Positions 16,644 to 25,492 of a stretch of DNA of 64,000 bases are shown here, piece after piece (the stretch's first letter is position 1; each line of letters begins with the position of its first letter). A model generated the notes under the pieces. That model worked only from the letters and a program-made list of their open reading frames with translations, was not told the origin of the DNA and made no database searches. Source of the stretch: SCBR16-9 sp964537975 (GTDB taxonomy: Bacteria > Hydrogenedentota > Hydrogenedentia > Hydrogenedentales > SCBR16-9). Location: the NCBI GenBank assembly GCA_964537975.1, contig CAZIDP010000007.1:69648-133647 (forward strand), given 5' to 3'. A program made the translations under genes and the position numbers.

Positions 16644-17966
16644 TCAGAAAGAAACTGGTGTAATAACCCAATACCGTATAATGAGATATACACTACTCAT
16701 GGTGAGTGTAAATACCATTACAGGAAAACCATATTTTGCGAAGGTTATATACGACACTTCATAATTGTTTCTTCGTGCGATTTGTGCCACCACCACGTTG
16801 GCCGCCGAACCAAAAAGTGTTCCATTACCACCCAGGCAGGTCCCCAATGCCAACGCCCACCACAATGGTTCTGCCACATGCAGTTGAAACACCTCGTCAC
16901 TGACTTCCATACCCAGATTAATGGCAAAAGATGGAATAAGGCTCTGCACCAGGGGAATCATGGCAATCGCAACCGGAATATTTCCCAATGCGGCAGCAAG
17001 GAATCCACCCATCCACAATATGGCCATCATTGTCAGGATGTAGTTTCCACGAGTTAAAGTAAATATGCCTTCACCCAATAGCTTGAACAAACCCGTATAT
17101 TCCAACGCACCAACCAGCATGAAGAGGCCAATTAAAAAGAAGATGGTATTCCATTCAACTTTTTCCATAGCCGTGTGAACTTCGGTTTTGCAGAACACCA
17201 CCATAAACAAACCACCGGCCAGTGCCACAATACCTGGCTCAATATGAAGCCAGTGTCCAAGACAAAAACCCATAATGATAACCGCAAAAACCATCAGACC
17301 ACGCTTCAAGCGCATGGGGTCGGTAATTGCGCGTTCGGGCTTCGCACGCATGATACGTTCACGCGCCACTTCCGAAGGCATTATATCTTTTCGGAACCAC
17401 CAAGCCACCAGAATCACCATAACCATCGACATACCAATCACCGGCGGGCTGAGGTTAATCAGGAACTCATTGAATGTAAGGTTATTCTTTGATCCAATCA
17501 GGATATTCGGTGGGTCACCAATCAAGGTGGCAGTACCACCAATATTGGAGAATATAGCCTCAAGAAGCAAGAAAGGAATCGTTCGAACTTCAAGGATCTG
17601 TGTAATCAAAATAGTGATTGGAGCAATCAGCACGACTGTAGTTACATTGTCCAGAAAAGCAGACAAAATTGCGGTGGCTATTAAAAGCCCCCCCAGAATG
17701 ACCATCCCGTTTCCGCGCGCTTTCTGCGCAATAGAAACGGCTATCCACTCGAACAGGCCTGTTTCGGACAAGATGTTCACGACAATCATCATGCCGACGA
17801 GCAGAAAGATCACATTCAAGTCCACTCGTTCCAAAGCATATTCATAAGGAACGATGCCCAGAATTATGACAACAGCAGCACCAAAAACGGCTGCCACCGT
17901 ACGGTCAACAAGCTCCGTGACCACCAGCACATAGGTGATGGCAAAAACTATCAGCGCAAGAATCAT
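16644..17966 (-). CDS. ArsB/NhaD-type (ion transporter superfamily) permease
   Basis: 440 aa, about eleven to twelve transmembrane helices in two halves. Signature stretches of the citrate/ArsB/NhaD ion-transporter superfamily are seen: FLDNVTTVVLIAPITI in the first half, GTATLIGDPPNILIGS after it, and GNGTLFGSAANVV in the second half. These helix-hairpin/unwound motifs bind ions. Likely Na+/H+ antiport or anion transport; the ion cannot be decided from sequence. It begins 42 bp downstream of the EIIA-CBS gene in the same direction, so the two are probably cotranscribed and the EIIA-CBS protein probably controls it. Confidence 0.9.
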   Translation of the reverse strand: MILALIVFAITYVLVVTELVDRTVAAVFGAAVVIILGIVPYEYALERVDLNVIFLLVGMMIVVNILSETGLFEWIAVSIAQKARGNGMVILGGLLIATAILSAFLDNVTTVVLIAPITILITQILEVRTIPFLLLEAIFSNIGGTATLIGDPPNILIGSKNNLTFNEFLINLSPPVIGMSMVMVILVAWWFRKDIMPSEVARERIMRAKPERAITDPMRLKRGLMVFAVIIMGFCLGHWLHIEPGIVALAGGLFMVVFCKTEVHTAMEKVEWNTIFFLIGLFMLVGALEYTGLFKLLGEGIFTLTRGNYILTMMAILWMGGFLAAALGNIPVAIAMIPLVQSLIPSFAINLGMEVSDEVFQLHVAEPLWWALALGTCLGGNGTLFGSAANVVVAQIARRNNYEVSYITFAKYGFPVMVFTLTMSSVYLIIRYWVITPVSF

Positions 17967-18008
17967 TTCAATTTACTCTCAAAAATACCGCTACGATACA
18001 TAACAGCA

Positions 18009-18929
18009 CTAAATATTGATAACACGATCGAGAACCAACATCCGGTCAATTACACCGATACGTTGCCCGTCATGCACCACATACACTTTCGAATGACGTT
18101 TTACGGCCAACTCAAACACAACTTCAAGCAAGGTAGCATCTTCTGGTAAAGCTGCGTAGTCTTTGCTCATGACATCACCGGCCAAGGTTTGGCGCTCTGC
18201 CTCAAAATACTTTTCAAAGGGATCGAATTCGCTGATAAACCCTACGCTTTTCAACTGACTGAAAAAATCCGGCATACCTATTTTAAACAGATTCTCCGAG
18301 GTAATCTCGCCAACCAGCGTACAGTCCTTTTCAACTACAGAAACAGCATCCAGATTATGCTGGAACATGGCCCAAGTGACCTCTTTCAGCGGTGTATCCG
18401 GGTGAATCTCTACCAAAGGTGCACGCATGATATCCCGTGCGGTTATCGCATCATCAAATTTAAGAATGCGCTTACCGATAAAAGCACTTAACAAACGGCA
18501 ATCATTTTCGGTGCGTATAAATGATTGATTAACCGGGTCCATCATCATTCGGGCAAACTGCGCCATAACTTTTAATGCCAATTGCGGTTGCTCTTCAGCA
18601 ACTACCATTAAGCAAACCACATCAGCAGGAATACTGTCCGGGCCGCAAAAATCGATGGGAGTTTTCAAAATTGCAACACATATTGCGATACCAGGAAAAC
18701 CAGAGATACGGGCGTGTGGAAATGCTATCCCATTACCCAGACCTGTTGGGTGATCCTTTTCACGGGCTATTACTGCTTCCAAAATGGTTTCTGGAGAGAT
18801 TGAGAGGTCTTTCGGGAATGTTTTTGAATGCACCAGTCGATCGACCAGTTGTGCAATCAAGTCCCACTTGTCCGACGCCTGAATCTGCACCAAAACAAGG
18901 TCTTCACTAAAATTTGTGAGAAGTTCCAT
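18009..18929 (-). CDS. EIIA (fructose/Ntr type) - CBS pair regulatory protein
   Basis: About 306 aa. Residues 1-150 form a PTS EIIA type-2 domain with the phospho-acceptor His72 in the GIAFPHARI motif and GLGNG before it. Residues about 160-306 form two CBS motifs (ARDIMRAPLVEIHPDTPL and AGDVMSKDYAALPEDATL, ending VIDRMLVLDRV), which usually bind adenine nucleotides. No PTS permease is nearby, so a regulatory rather than sugar-transport role is likely, integrating phosphoryl state and adenylate level for the adjacent ion transporter. Start: ATG at 18929 with AGGGGA about 12 nt upstream; a TTG at 18938 only 4 nt after it is possible. Confidence 0.88.
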   Translation of the reverse strand: MELLTNFSEDLVLVQIQASDKWDLIAQLVDRLVHSKTFPKDLSISPETILEAVIAREKDHPTGLGNGIAFPHARISGFPGIAICVAILKTPIDFCGPDSIPADVVCLMVVAEEQPQLALKVMAQFARMMMDPVNQSFIRTENDCRLLSAFIGKRILKFDDAITARDIMRAPLVEIHPDTPLKEVTWAMFQHNLDAVSVVEKDCTLVGEITSENLFKIGMPDFFSQLKSVGFISEFDPFEKYFEAERQTLAGDVMSKDYAALPEDATLLEVVFELAVKRHSKVYVVHDGQRIGVIDRMLVLDRVINI

Positions 18930-18971
18930 AATAGACAAAAATCCCCTGATAACAAAACATTAAAACACTCC

Positions 18972-19014
18972 CCACCTGATAGTTTATCCTCCCAAATCTT
19001 AACATATCAGGTGG
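18972..19014. promoter_or_regulatory. 10-bp perfect inverted repeat upstream of the EIIA-CBS/transporter operon
   Basis: CCACCTGATA (18972-18981) and TATCAGGTGG (19005-19014) are exact complements 23 nt apart; a further half-site CCCCTGATA lies at 18943-18951, beside the gene start. The position fits an operator for a dimeric regulator, or a leader hairpin. Confidence 0.5.
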
Positions 19015-19349
19015 CCGCAAAGCGATGGAGAAATTTAAACGACGAATGCTCGCTGCTCATTCATGAGACCATGCATACTTGGCAGGATAAACTCATATTC
19101 CTATAAAGCTTTTAGCGTGATTTCAGCCTATTATTCAAACGTTCAAGTGAAAATAACAACGAAGTTACTCACGAGAGCATGAACCAGTAAACTTTGTCTG
19201 AAGAAATTACGTACACATAATAAATTTAGCATATTATGTGATATAATAGAATTATAAATTAAATATACCTTATTCATTATAGAATCAGCTTATATGCAAA
19301 CATAAATAATTGAATTTATTATTTAGATTATCGCACTACTTCACAAAAT
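19015..19349. other. AT-rich intergenic DNA, no gene seen
   Basis: Lies between the EIIA-CBS operon and the prepilin gene. Very AT-rich around 19200-19330, including a TATAAT at about 19242 without a convincing -35. Open frames here lack ribosome sites and protein-like composition. It probably holds the prepilin promoter region. Confidence 0.5.
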
Positions 19350-19377
19350 GTTATGATTAACATGTTGGAATCATAAC
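19350..19377. repeat. 9-bp perfect inverted repeat upstream of the prepilin gene
   Basis: GTTATGATT (19350-19358) and AATCATAAC (19369-19377) with a 10-nt loop, about 130 nt before the prepilin start. Candidate operator or leader hairpin. Confidence 0.45.
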
Positions 19378-19505
19378 ACTTAGCCAAATTCTAGCTATTC
19401 TTAAACAGTTTTTTATACCATTACAAGTACAATACAGTTTGTGAAACACATTAATGACATTCGGCAACAACTGAAAATCTAACTGAAGTAAAAGGAAACA
19501 AAGCT

Positions 19506-20414
19506 ATGCGTAGAAATGGTTTCACCTTAATTGAGTTATTGGTGGTAATTGCAATCATTGGCATTCTAGCTGCAATATTGCTCCCGGCTCTCGCCAGGGC
19601 GCGTGAGGCAGCGCGTCGAGCATCTTGTGCCAACAATCTGAAACAGGTTGGCCTCACCTTGAAAATGTATTCCAACGAATCCCGCGGTGGAATGATGCCA
19701 TCATTAAAAAAATTGCGCAGCTCAAATGAAGCTCGTTGCGATCGAGAAAACACAGGCGATTTTGTCTTCGATTTCCCAGCGATGTACCCGGATTACATAA
19801 ATGATATCTACATCATGGCCTGTCCTTCGGATTCCGATGGAGCCGCTTTGCTGGAGCGTGGCTATTGGAACGAACGTGTTGACGGACAAATGAGTCCTGA
19901 TGCCCCATTTGATGCCTGCCGTGTCAGTGCTGTTTCCTACCTTTATACCGGTTGGGCTATCATGAGCCAGGACCTGACCTTGGGACCAGACCAAAATCAG
20001 CAACCGGTACAACTCGGCGTGACCCTTTCACAGGCCTTTTCACAAGCCATAGTAGACACTATCACCCAATATGCCACGGGATATGCGACCGGTGGTGCCC
20101 AGGGCAATTTGCGTGCCTATGATTCTGCTATCACCTTTACACATGAGGAACGAGGTGCTGTTACACTGCATCGCTTACAGGAAGGCATTGAGCGCTTTTT
20201 CATTACCGATATCAACAATCCTGGTGCCGGAGCCAAAGCACAAAGTGAGATTCCAATATTTTATGACACTGTCAGCACTGACGTAGGCAACTTCAACCAT
20301 GTACCCGGTGGTGCCAATGTACTCTTTCTGGATGGACACACTGAGTTTATCCGCTACCCGAATGATTTTCCTGTGAGTGCGAATTGGGCTTGGTTGGTCG
20401 AAAATTTTGAATAA
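19506..20414 (+). CDS. Type IV prepilin-like protein of the H-X9-DG type
   Basis: 302 aa. A short basic leader MRRNG is followed by FTLIELLVVIAIIGILAAIL, the type III signal cleaved by prepilin peptidase after Gly5 with Glu+5 (F1...E5). A helix with ARAREAARRASCANNLKQ follows. The C-terminus has HVPGGANVLFLDGH, the H-x9-DG motif typical of the many pseudopilin-like proteins of Planctomycetes/Lentisphaerae-type bacteria. It would be an inner-membrane pseudopilin assembled by a type II secretion or type IV pilus machine. SD AAAGGAAAC precedes the ATG. Monocistronic, with a terminator; a PilT-like ATPase follows. Confidence 0.92.
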   Translation: MRRNGFTLIELLVVIAIIGILAAILLPALARAREAARRASCANNLKQVGLTLKMYSNESRGGMMPSLKKLRSSNEARCDRENTGDFVFDFPAMYPDYINDIYIMACPSDSDGAALLERGYWNERVDGQMSPDAPFDACRVSAVSYLYTGWAIMSQDLTLGPDQNQQPVQLGVTLSQAFSQAIVDTITQYATGYATGGAQGNLRAYDSAITFTHEERGAVTLHRLQEGIERFFITDINNPGAGAKAQSEIPIFYDTVSTDVGNFNHVPGGANVLFLDGHTEFIRYPNDFPVSANWAWLVENFE

Positions 20415-20471
20415 TCTTCTGACATAGTTCCAGTACAAACTTAATCAAGCTTAATAGTATAAATTCTGATT

Positions 20472-20504
20472 GCCGGTGCAGCCCAGGTTGCTCCGGCTTT
20501 TTTT
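20472..20504 (+). terminator. Terminator of the prepilin gene
   Basis: GCCGG/CCGGC arms with an inner GCA/TGC pairing around an 8-nt loop, followed by seven T. Confidence 0.9.
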
Positions 20505-20597
20505 ACATAATCCCCTGCTGTAAGGTATCATTTGAATATTGTGACTTACGTATAGCTTCATTCTGGCTTAGATACATGGGGTAAGGGTAACTTGGGT

Positions 20598-21659
20598 ATG
20601 GATATTCAGGACTTGTTTGAACTGGTGGCAAAAGAAAAGGCTTCTGATCTGTTAATCAGTGCTGGAGCACCACCCATATTGCGCATAAACGGGCAACTCT
20701 TCCGCAGTCGTACCGATTCACTTACCGCAGAACAAACCCGAAAACTCATCTATGATTTTTTGACAGAAGACCAGAAAAGCCGTTTTGAAACAGAACGTGA
20801 GCTGGACTTTTCATTGGCTTTTGGGCGCCGTCACCGCTTCAGGGTCAATGTCTATCTGCAAAAAAATGCTGTGACAGCCGCGTTGCGGCCCATTCCCGAA
20901 GATATTCCCGATTTTGATGTACTGGGCTTGCCAGATTCGATCAAACCATTGTGCATGGCACGCCAGGGCCTGGTTCTTGTGACGGGACCCACGGGTCATG
21001 GTAAAACCACCACACAAGCCGCCATGATTCATCGCATTAATAAAGAGCGCGCCTGTCACGTGGTCACCATTGAAGACCCAATTGAGTATGTGCATAACCA
21101 TCAACGCAGTATAGTGGACCAACGTGAAGTTGGCACAGACACCGAGAGCTTTCCAAAAGCATTAAAATACATCTTGCGTCAGGACCCCGATGTAATTTTG
21201 ATCGGAGAAATGCGTGACCTGGAAACGATCAAAGCTGCGTTAACTGCCGCGGAAACCGGTCATCTGGTATTTGCCACACTGCATACCAATGATGCCATAC
21301 AAACTGTTGACCGAATCATCGATGTTTTTCCGGGTCATGAACAACAGCAAATTCGCTTCCAACTCTCCATGACATTACTCGCCATTATTTCGCAACGGCT
21401 TCTGTCGAAAATCGACAACTCCGGCAGGGTGATGGCTTGTGAAGTATTGCGTAACAATACTGCCATTGCGAACCTTATTAGAGAAGGCAAAACACATCAG
21501 GTTTATAGTGTTGTAGAAACCAGCCGACGCGATGGCATGCAGACACTGGACAGCTCACTGAAGGAGCTGTACAACCAGGGCCTGATAAGCCGAGACGATA
21601 CTTTGTCCAACATGAAGAATCCCAAAACACTTGACGAAGGCGCCAACGCAAACAATTAA
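20598..21659 (+). CDS. pilT: PilT-like pilus retraction ATPase
   Basis: 353 aa secretion ATPase of the PilT/PilU group. Walker A GPTGHGKTTT is at 130-139, an Asp-box stretch VVTIEDPIEYVH follows, and Walker B region VILIGEMRD and the His box AAETGHLVFATLHTNDA are both complete. In type IV pili such ATPases power pilus retraction and twitching. Start at ATG 20598 with AGGG 10 nt upstream; a TTG two codons earlier lies too close to it. The C-terminus is longer and more polar than average. It overlaps nothing and ends 4 bp from the convergent GT39 gene. Other pilus genes are absent from the window. Confidence 0.93.
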   Translation: MDIQDLFELVAKEKASDLLISAGAPPILRINGQLFRSRTDSLTAEQTRKLIYDFLTEDQKSRFETERELDFSLAFGRRHRFRVNVYLQKNAVTAALRPIPEDIPDFDVLGLPDSIKPLCMARQGLVLVTGPTGHGKTTTQAAMIHRINKERACHVVTIEDPIEYVHNHQRSIVDQREVGTDTESFPKALKYILRQDPDVILIGEMRDLETIKAALTAAETGHLVFATLHTNDAIQTVDRIIDVFPGHEQQQIRFQLSMTLLAIISQRLLSKIDNSGRVMACEVLRNNTAIANLIREGKTHQVYSVVETSRRDGMQTLDSSLKELYNQGLISRDDTLSNMKNPKTLDEGANANN

Positions 21660-21663
21660 CCCG

Positions 21664-23556
21664 TCATTGATCCAAATTATCATTTGAAAGTCTATTCATT
21701 TCGACAACCAAGGCCGCTGCGGCGTTGTTGCCCAACAACATCACTTCACGACGTCCGACACCCCGGTGTTCAAGCACATGGTAGCTTGGCATGTCGGTGT
21801 GAAGCGCGAGAATCCAACGCCAGTCTCCTGCTTGTATATACATAAACGCTGGGGTGCTTTCCGAGAAGGCATGTGCAAAACGGTCTATCTCGGCGATTAA
21901 AGCATGCTCGAAAGCCCAAAGTTCCTCCGTCAACGTTTCCGACTCAGCAATTGCCGATTCAATGGCATTTCGCAGTTCCGATTTTTCCGTCGATGTTATC
22001 TGCTCAATGTTTTCTATGGGCACTTCTTTGACGGCATCAATAATAACGCGCCGTGCCTTCCGTTGCTGCTTTACAGCAGCTTGCATGTCCAGGGAAACAG
22101 GATGTTCTTCACTATCCAGTAAATCAATCAATACCGGCTCATGAAAATGCTCTGAATAAAAAACATATTCTTCCCTGCTGAATCCAACAGAAAAAAGGCG
22201 TAATTCTTGACCTTCACGGGCCAGTTCGCGTACTGGTGTACAAATTGCCCGGGCTGACTTAATTTGGTTTACCACCGGGAAAAGCAATACTGCACACAAT
22301 GACATCAAAACCATGGTTTGCCAACTCAAGTGCCAGGGGAAGTGTTTTGGATGTTGGTAGCCCAGGTACCATCCCACGCATCCAAGCACCATCGCAGTAA
22401 AACTAAACAAGATCAATTCAGGACCAAACAGATAACTAAATTCTGTGAACTGCAAGCCCCAAGGCGCCAAGGCAAGCAAAACTAACCCAAACCCCCAGAC
22501 CAAACCGGCACCCCGCAGCCAACGAGTTCGCTCCTGAGCGACCAGCGCAATTATGGCAGGCGCCATCAACATGGCCATTATTGGAAATAGCGGCAGTATG
22601 TAAACCGAACGTTTGCCTAATGATATCGAGAAAAAAATCAATGCGGGAACAAAGCTGCATAGCAGAAAACGCATGCTTCGACTGTCATTTTTATGCCGCC
22701 AAATCCAATACACTACTGGGGGTAACAGCAAAGTCCAGGGCATAATGTCGGCAGGAATTGTCGTGAGATAATACCAGGGGGGTTGCAGCTTGCTGACCCC
22801 CAGGAAAAAACGTCCGACCGTATTGATAAACAGGTTGTTGATCATCCCTCCTTCCACGGCCGCTTCTGTGGTTTCGGCGGCCATCAGGCGGGCAGGCACA
22901 AACCACAGCAGGGTGATGATAACACTTGCCAGGGAACCGGCAACCCAATGTGTCGCTTTGCGTGAAGCTGTATCACGCCAATAAAAGGTGACAATGAGCA
23001 ACAGTGGGAACACGAGCGCTGGTGGCCCTTTCGCAAGCATCCCTCCCGTAATCGCAATGTACAGTACAATCAACCAGGATTGTTTACGCTCTTCGTCCCA
23101 ACGCCATAGGCTATATGTGGCAAGCATGACGAAGAACGACAACAGCATATCGATCTGGGCCGTTCGTGCCTGCCACCAGAACCGTTGCATAGTCATTAAG
23201 ATAAGACAGGTCCACAAGGCAGTATTCGGACCCCACATGCGCGTTGCCAGGAGATATGTGAGAACAACAATGCCCACCGCGCTTAAAACGGAGGGGACCC
23301 GTGCTGTAAATGCAGTTACATCACCTATGGGTTGTGAAACCAGTGCAATCAGCCAGAAAAGGAGTGGCGGTTTTTCCTGATAAGGTCGGTCATTGATGTG
23401 CGGTACCAGGTAATCCCCCCGCTGCATCATCTCCCGGGCAACCTGCCCAAAGCGGGGCTCATCAGCCGGCCATAGATCATACCCCCCCATATTCAGACTG
23501 AACAGGAGTATTGCCAGCGGAATCAAAAATACAAGATAGCGTACAGAAAACCCCAT
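21664..23556 (-). CDS. ArnT-like glycosyltransferase family 39 membrane protein
   Basis: 630 aa. An N-terminal transmembrane helix is followed by GGYDLWPADEPRFGQVAREM, the conserved first periplasmic loop of ArnT/PMT transferases with its acidic catalytic residues, and by PHINDRPYQEKPPLLFW. About twelve further helices follow, then a soluble periplasmic C-terminal domain. These enzymes transfer a sugar from a polyprenyl- or dolichyl-phosphate carrier to lipid A or another envelope acceptor. It is the last of four minus-strand genes with a GT2 transferase (carrier charging) and a LAB_N protein. SD GAGGAG about 13 nt before the ATG. Confidence 0.9.
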   Translation of the reverse strand: MGFSVRYLVFLIPLAILLFSLNMGGYDLWPADEPRFGQVAREMMQRGDYLVPHINDRPYQEKPPLLFWLIALVSQPIGDVTAFTARVPSVLSAVGIVVLTYLLATRMWGPNTALWTCLILMTMQRFWWQARTAQIDMLLSFFVMLATYSLWRWDEERKQSWLIVLYIAITGGMLAKGPPALVFPLLLIVTFYWRDTASRKATHWVAGSLASVIITLLWFVPARLMAAETTEAAVEGGMINNLFINTVGRFFLGVSKLQPPWYYLTTIPADIMPWTLLLPPVVYWIWRHKNDSRSMRFLLCSFVPALIFFSISLGKRSVYILPLFPIMAMLMAPAIIALVAQERTRWLRGAGLVWGFGLVLLALAPWGLQFTEFSYLFGPELILFSFTAMVLGCVGWYLGYQHPKHFPWHLSWQTMVLMSLCAVLLFPVVNQIKSARAICTPVRELAREGQELRLFSVGFSREEYVFYSEHFHEPVLIDLLDSEEHPVSLDMQAAVKQQRKARRVIIDAVKEVPIENIEQITSTEKSELRNAIESAIAESETLTEELWAFEHALIAEIDRFAHAFSESTPAFMYIQAGDWRWILALHTDMPSYHVLEHRGVGRREVMLLGNNAAAALVVEMNRLSNDNLDQ

Positions 23557-23663
23557 GGCAGGAATTATACTCCTCTTGAGAAACAGAATTATAAAAACAC
23601 ATCGTTTAACAGCGCAATTGTTTTATATCAGAATTATTATGCTCTGTGGCAACAAAACAACCA

Positions 23664-24626
23664 TTAGTTGATATCATTATCCGACATAGAATATTGCTTC
23701 AGAATTGCAATCAAATTATCCCTGTTCAGATAGGGCATTTCGTCATAAATACGCTGTATGTACTCCAGTGAAATCTGACGAGTTACTTCCGGGCGGTTTG
23801 CCTCAGGCCGCAGATGGCTTGTATATACTTCAATCAACTGCTCCAAGTACACTTGCGAATCCTGTAGTATTTTTTGTGTCTCTTCTACTCTGGGCGCTTC
23901 GGTGTGGGAGTTCAATACTATTGGTTTAGCAGGAATTCCATTTTCAAGTAAATATCTTTGCAATTCCTCATCACGCAGTATTTGCCTTTCAATCGATTGG
24001 TAAATAAAATTGTACAATCCGTGTAGTGCTGCTTGTTGAATCCGGGCATCCTCCAGGGAGTCTACACTAAGCCTGCGCAATAGTCGGATGCTATCCTCAG
24101 AAGAAATATGCAATTCCTCGTTCATATACAGTCCCAGGAGCGAGTGCGCCCCAATACTGGAGGTCAGTTGTTCTGCAAGATACAACCGTAGAATCTTGTC
24201 GGTTTTCCGGTCTCGCATGGTGTCAACCAAATCCTGAAAGTGGCTGGATTCTGTCGCAACCAGAGGGTAATACTGTAAAGCAACATCAACGTTTTCACGT
24301 ATCTGACGTTCAATTTCCGATTCTGGATATCCCTTCAACGACTTGCGGGCATGCTGGGCACCTTCCCGGGCTGCATATAGTAGAAATGCGGGCCGTAGAT
24401 GCGCGTAACCTTCATGATCATAGCGTTTTGGTATTAATCGGGATGACGATTGGGGCATGTTCTCCTGTCGCTCCCGCAAGGTTGCTTCTCGGTCACGTAT
24501 CCGGTTGATTTGCGTCCAGTATCGAAATTCACTAGCATCTTCTGCTGAAATTGTGACGCGACTAGCTGACGCGACTGCCTGGTTGAGCAATAGAACAGAA
24601 CAGAAACATATTAACCAGCTTTTCAT
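23664..24626 (-). CDS. Secreted helical protein, unknown
   Basis: 320 aa with a signal peptide ending near residue 20 (MKSWLICFCSVLLLNQAVASA). The remainder is predicted largely helical from its Leu/Glu/Arg/Gln pattern and carries no motif I recognise. It may contain HEAT- or TPR-like helical pairs, for example around LRLYLAEQLTSSIGAH and DARIQQAALHGLYN, which would suit a protein-binding scaffold. SD GGGAG 5 nt before the ATG. It lies between LAB_N and GT39 in the envelope glycosylation run. Function unknown. Confidence 0.75.
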   Translation of the reverse strand: MKSWLICFCSVLLLNQAVASASRVTISAEDASEFRYWTQINRIRDREATLRERQENMPQSSSRLIPKRYDHEGYAHLRPAFLLYAAREGAQHARKSLKGYPESEIERQIRENVDVALQYYPLVATESSHFQDLVDTMRDRKTDKILRLYLAEQLTSSIGAHSLLGLYMNEELHISSEDSIRLLRRLSVDSLEDARIQQAALHGLYNFIYQSIERQILRDEELQRYLLENGIPAKPIVLNSHTEAPRVEETQKILQDSQVYLEQLIEVYTSHLRPEANRPEVTRQISLEYIQRIYDEMPYLNRDNLIAILKQYSMSDNDIN

Positions 24627-24748
24627 GAAATCTCCCTACTGTTTAAGATTTTCACCATTTTGTTACCCACTCGCATCGTAATAACGATTGACGAGCGTTG
24701 TGGTTAACACATACAAGTTGGCACCTGAAATTTATCCAAGCTTTGACA

Positions 24749-25450
24749 TCACACTGGTGTATTGTTCGGTACAACATCTTTGCCCACACGCTTTATCATC
24801 CAGATGTTGCGTAAATATACAAAAATTGTAGCTGTGATACCAGCGACAAAGACCCACTCACCACGATGAACAAACGATGCCAGCTGCAAGGTTGATGCCA
24901 GGATGCTGATATACCAAAATATCGCTGGTATTATACTTTTTCGTTTCAACTCTGAAATGATCCATTGAATGGTAAACCGCAAAGCAAAAAAACCCTGACC
25001 GAGAACTCCAATTCCTATCCAAAACCAGGTAGTTCGCATCACACTAGGTTCAGCCTGGCGAGTCACATCATATTCACGTAGCCAGGTTAAAATTACCAGT
25101 CCCATTGCCACTAACACGATCAGGAGAACTACCGCATGTAAGGCGTGGCGTTGTTTTCGAGTAAAACGCGCACGTTCTTTCCAGATAAAATTCAAGTTTC
25201 GTGTGTAAATTATAATGTTAAAACAATGACTCAAGACCCCGACGGGTGATTGCAGGTAGACACCATACGCCAGCAACATCAATGAACCTATGACACTCAT
25301 GTACCAGAAAACAATCGGTATCGTGCTCTCACCACGATGTTCTGACACAAGCCATTGTATGTAAAACCGGCCATAAAAAATCGTTGCGGCTGTTACACCA
25401 ATCACCTGCCAGAAAATAACTGTAAACATTGACATGTCACCACTAAACAC
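24749..25450 (-). CDS. Duplicated LAB_N (lipid-A-disaccharide synthase N-domain) membrane protein
   Basis: 233 aa with about six transmembrane helices forming two copies of the LAB_N domain. Copy one has FYGRFYIQWLVSEHRG...PIVFWYMSVIGS with IYTRNL; copy two has FALRFTIQWIISELKR...PAIFWYISILAS with VYLRNIW. Both keep the R-x-x-x-Q-W and FWY signatures. Stand-alone LAB_N proteins are usually encoded next to GT2 and GT39 genes and are thought to assist lipid A glycosylation or flipping of the carrier. Most are single-domain (about 100 aa); this fused duplication may replace a dimer. Start GTG at 25450, with GGGGG 5 nt upstream. Confidence 0.88.
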   Translation of the reverse strand: MFSGDMSMFTVIFWQVIGVTAATIFYGRFYIQWLVSEHRGESTIPIVFWYMSVIGSLMLLAYGVYLQSPVGVLSHCFNIIIYTRNLNFIWKERARFTRKQRHALHAVVLLIVLVAMGLVILTWLREYDVTRQAEPSVMRTTWFWIGIGVLGQGFFALRFTIQWIISELKRKSIIPAIFWYISILASTLQLASFVHRGEWVFVAGITATIFVYLRNIWMIKRVGKDVVPNNTPV

Positions 25451-25492
25451 AAGAACCCCCTGCCTGTCACACTAACATTGATTAATTGCTAT

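Noticed and set aside
18828..19106. 92-aa plus-strand frame upstream of the prepilin
   Set aside because: It overlaps the EIIA-CBS start antisense, has no ribosome site and is not protein-like.
22436..23069. Minus-strand frames inside the GT39 gene
   Set aside because: Out-of-frame shadows of an intact 630-aa gene; no frameshift needed.
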